DNA from: Thermomicrobiales bacterium
GTDB taxonomy: Bacteria > Chloroflexota > Chloroflexia > Thermomicrobiales > UBA6265
NCBI GenBank assembly: GCA_030447145.1
Contig: JAUJLY010000142.1
Span: 1 to 7,219, forward strand
Length of the DNA: 7,219 bases
Direction of reading: 5' to 3'
A program made the translations under genes and the position numbers. Under the pieces are notes generated by a model. That model was given only the letters and a program-made list of their open reading frames with translations. It had not been told where the DNA came from and did not search any database. Positions 6,284-7,219 of this stretch are shown piece after piece (the stretch's first letter is position 1; each line of letters opens with the position of its first letter).

Positions 6284-7102
6284 TTACTGAGCAGGCTGGA
6301 TGAAGTCCTCGACAACCCAACCCGTGGTGCCATCCTCGGTGACGACCTCCCACCAGACGTAGGTTTCACCTTCTTCTGGTCCACCATTGATGGTCAGGGT
6401 GTCGCCGGCCTCAAGGACTGCAATCGGATCCCCCGACGTACTGGGGTCGGGTCGCAAGTTAATCGGTTCGGTTGCGGTGACAGTGTCGCCATCGGTGAAG
6501 GTATTGCCACCAGTATCCGCTGGCGGCTCCGGCGGATCGGTTTCGTCCGCGGCTTGGGTATCCCCCGTCTCTCCGGAAGTGTCGGCACCAGCGGCGGGCG
6601 TCATCTCCGTTACTCCGCCTGGTGCAGTGGTGTCGTCGGGTGGAGGCGTGCTTACGATCTGGGCAGGAGGATCCGTTGCAGCAGCAGTCGTGACCAGTCC
6701 GATCTCTTCACGGGAAGTTGGCTCTGTCACATCCGGATCGTCATTGATCAAGCGATCCGCCCAGAACCAGAGCAGGCCGATCATGAGCAGGAGGCCGATC
6801 ACCGGCAAGGCGATGCGCAGATAATCAGTCCAATACCTCTCTTCTGGCTGGTATTGGGCGGTCCGGGGGCGACCCACGACGGTCTCACGCGCATCGCCGG
6901 ATGCCCTGGAAGAGCGGGAGGCACGGGGCCTCCGCTCCGGCTCGTCGTCATACTCGTCGTAATCATCCGGATCATAGTCACCCCCTCCACCGCCACCGCT
7001 GGCAAACATCATGTTGCCGCTGATACCGACCAACCCAAGTGCCGGTCGGGGAGGAGCTGGTGAAAAGAGCTTCAGTGGGGAGGAGAATTTAAGCAGTTTC
7101 AC
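6284..7102 (-). CDS. Membrane-anchored SH3-domain protein of unknown function (start unresolved, may be 5' partial)
   Basis: Not recognised as a named gene. With the GTG at 7100-7102 it has 272 residues. A Gly run and acidic Asp/Tyr/Glu stretch (about 35-55) is followed by an Arg/Ser-rich segment, and one membrane helix spans about 97-116 (ALPVIGLLLMIGLLWFW). A Thr/Pro/Ala/Asp linker (about 120-205) leads to a C-terminal bacterial SH3-like domain (about 205-270, with INLRPDPS, VLEAGDTL, WWEVV and GTTGWVVEDFI). Positive residues before the helix suggest N-in, C-out. Such SH3 domains often bind cell-wall peptides, so an envelope role is plausible but not shown. Start: GTG 7102 lacks a good Shine-Dalgarno site, as do in-frame ATGs at 7012 and 7009, and the frame stays open to the window edge. 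GC at third codon positions is lower before residue 31 than after it, which favours the later ATGs. A terminator-like repeat follows the gene. Confidence 0.75.
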   Translation of the reverse strand: MKLLKFSSPLKLFSPAPPRPALGLVGISGNMMFASGGGGGGDYDPDDYDEYDDEPERRPRASRSSRASGDARETVVGRPRTAQYQPEERYWTDYLRIALPVIGLLLMIGLLWFWADRLINDDPDVTEPTSREEIGLVTTAAATDPPAQIVSTPPPDDTTAPGGVTEMTPAAGADTSGETGDTQAADETDPPEPPADTGGNTFTDGDTVTATEPINLRPDPSTSGDPIAVLEAGDTLTINGGPEEGETYVWWEVVTEDGTTGWVVEDFIQPAQ

Positions 7103-7219
7103 GTTCGGCTTACCTGCATCATCTAGCGATTCTCCTGATGAATCCCTGGGCGGCTCCCAGAAATCACCTGAACCGCGGCTGCAATCGAGTTCCTCGCTCT
7201 GTACCTGATAACTCTGTCC
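7103..7219 (-). other. Unresolved upstream region of the SH3 gene, with a possible 7-codon leader ORF
   Basis: In the SH3 frame all 39 codons to the window edge are open, so the protein may start outside the window. In the next frame, a tract open from the edge stops at a TAG, immediately followed by ATGATG at 7117-7122. That pair opens a tiny ORF reading MMQVSRT, which ends in TGA at 7099-7101 and overlaps the GTG by four bases. AGGAG at 7132-7136 is nine bases before this ATG pair, the best Shine-Dalgarno site here. Options are a coupled leader peptide, an upstream gene ending here, or a one-base indel hiding the true start. I see no promoter. Confidence 0.35.

Noticed and set aside
6950..7010. 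Short GCC/GTC-like triplet runs that resemble a microsatellite or small repeat array
   Set aside because: They encode the Gly run and Asp/Glu/Tyr stretch of the SH3 protein, with varied codons, so this is low-complexity coding sequence and not a separate repeat element.
6116..7063. Plus-strand open frame of 315 codons opposite the SH3 gene
   Set aside because: The product looks like a codon shadow with no fold or motif, while the minus strand encodes a coherent tail, membrane helix, linker and SH3 domain followed by a terminator-like repeat.
1..7219. Mobile element, CRISPR array, tRNA or rRNA, toxin-antitoxin or defence genes
   Set aside because: I looked on both strands and found no transposase or integrase motifs, regularly spaced repeats, tRNA-like cloverleaf or rRNA sequence. 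The identifiable genes are core housekeeping genes in their conserved order.

Overview
The window is a bacterial housekeeping locus of moderately high GC (high fifties by eye). Almost all of it is read on the minus strand. From right to left the genes are: a membrane-anchored SH3-domain protein of unknown function, then rpsB, tsf, pyrH, frr, uppS, cdsA and dxr. The seven named genes form the widely conserved cluster linking translation (S2, EF-Ts, ribosome recycling factor), UMP phosphorylation, and lipid and isoprenoid synthesis. At the left edge the 3' end of a ComF-type phosphoribosyltransferase gene runs toward dxr on the plus strand, and the two genes overlap tail to tail.

The organism is a bacterium with the MEP (non-mevalonate) isoprenoid pathway. 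Two features are compatible with Chloroflexota, such as Thermomicrobia relatives, but do not prove it: the short 188-residue EF-Ts, and a neighbouring protein with a Gly/Asp-rich cytoplasmic tail, one membrane segment, a Thr/Pro-rich linker and an SH3 domain. No gene shows signs of horizontal transfer.

Layout by coordinate: 1-297 comF-like 3' end (+); 272-1402 dxr; 1436-2290 cdsA; 2295-3074 uppS; 3076-3636 frr; 3704-4438 pyrH; 4439-4535 spacer with an intrinsic terminator or attenuator; 4536-5102 tsf; 5103-5200 spacer with a perfect 15-bp inverted repeat; 5201-6016 rpsB; 6017-6283 spacer with an extended -10 promoter for rpsB, a leader hairpin and a perfect 20-bp inverted repeat that probably ends the SH3 gene; 6284-7102 or beyond, the SH3 protein; 7103-7219 unresolved 5' region of that gene.

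The genes probably work as two nested transcription units. A promoter at about 6156-6164 drives rpsB-tsf. The terminator after tsf probably lets only a fraction of transcripts continue into pyrH-frr-uppS-cdsA-dxr, which would give much more S2 and EF-Ts than downstream enzymes. In the downstream part, dxr feeds the MEP pathway, uppS uses its isoprenoid products to make the undecaprenyl carrier for the cell wall, and cdsA makes CDP-diacylglycerol for phospholipids. The frr-uppS-cdsA junctions are nearly gapless, which suggests translational coupling.

I found no mobile element, CRISPR array, tRNA, rRNA or evidently novel system. The best leads are the RNA structures in the three large spacers and the unresolved start of the SH3 gene.
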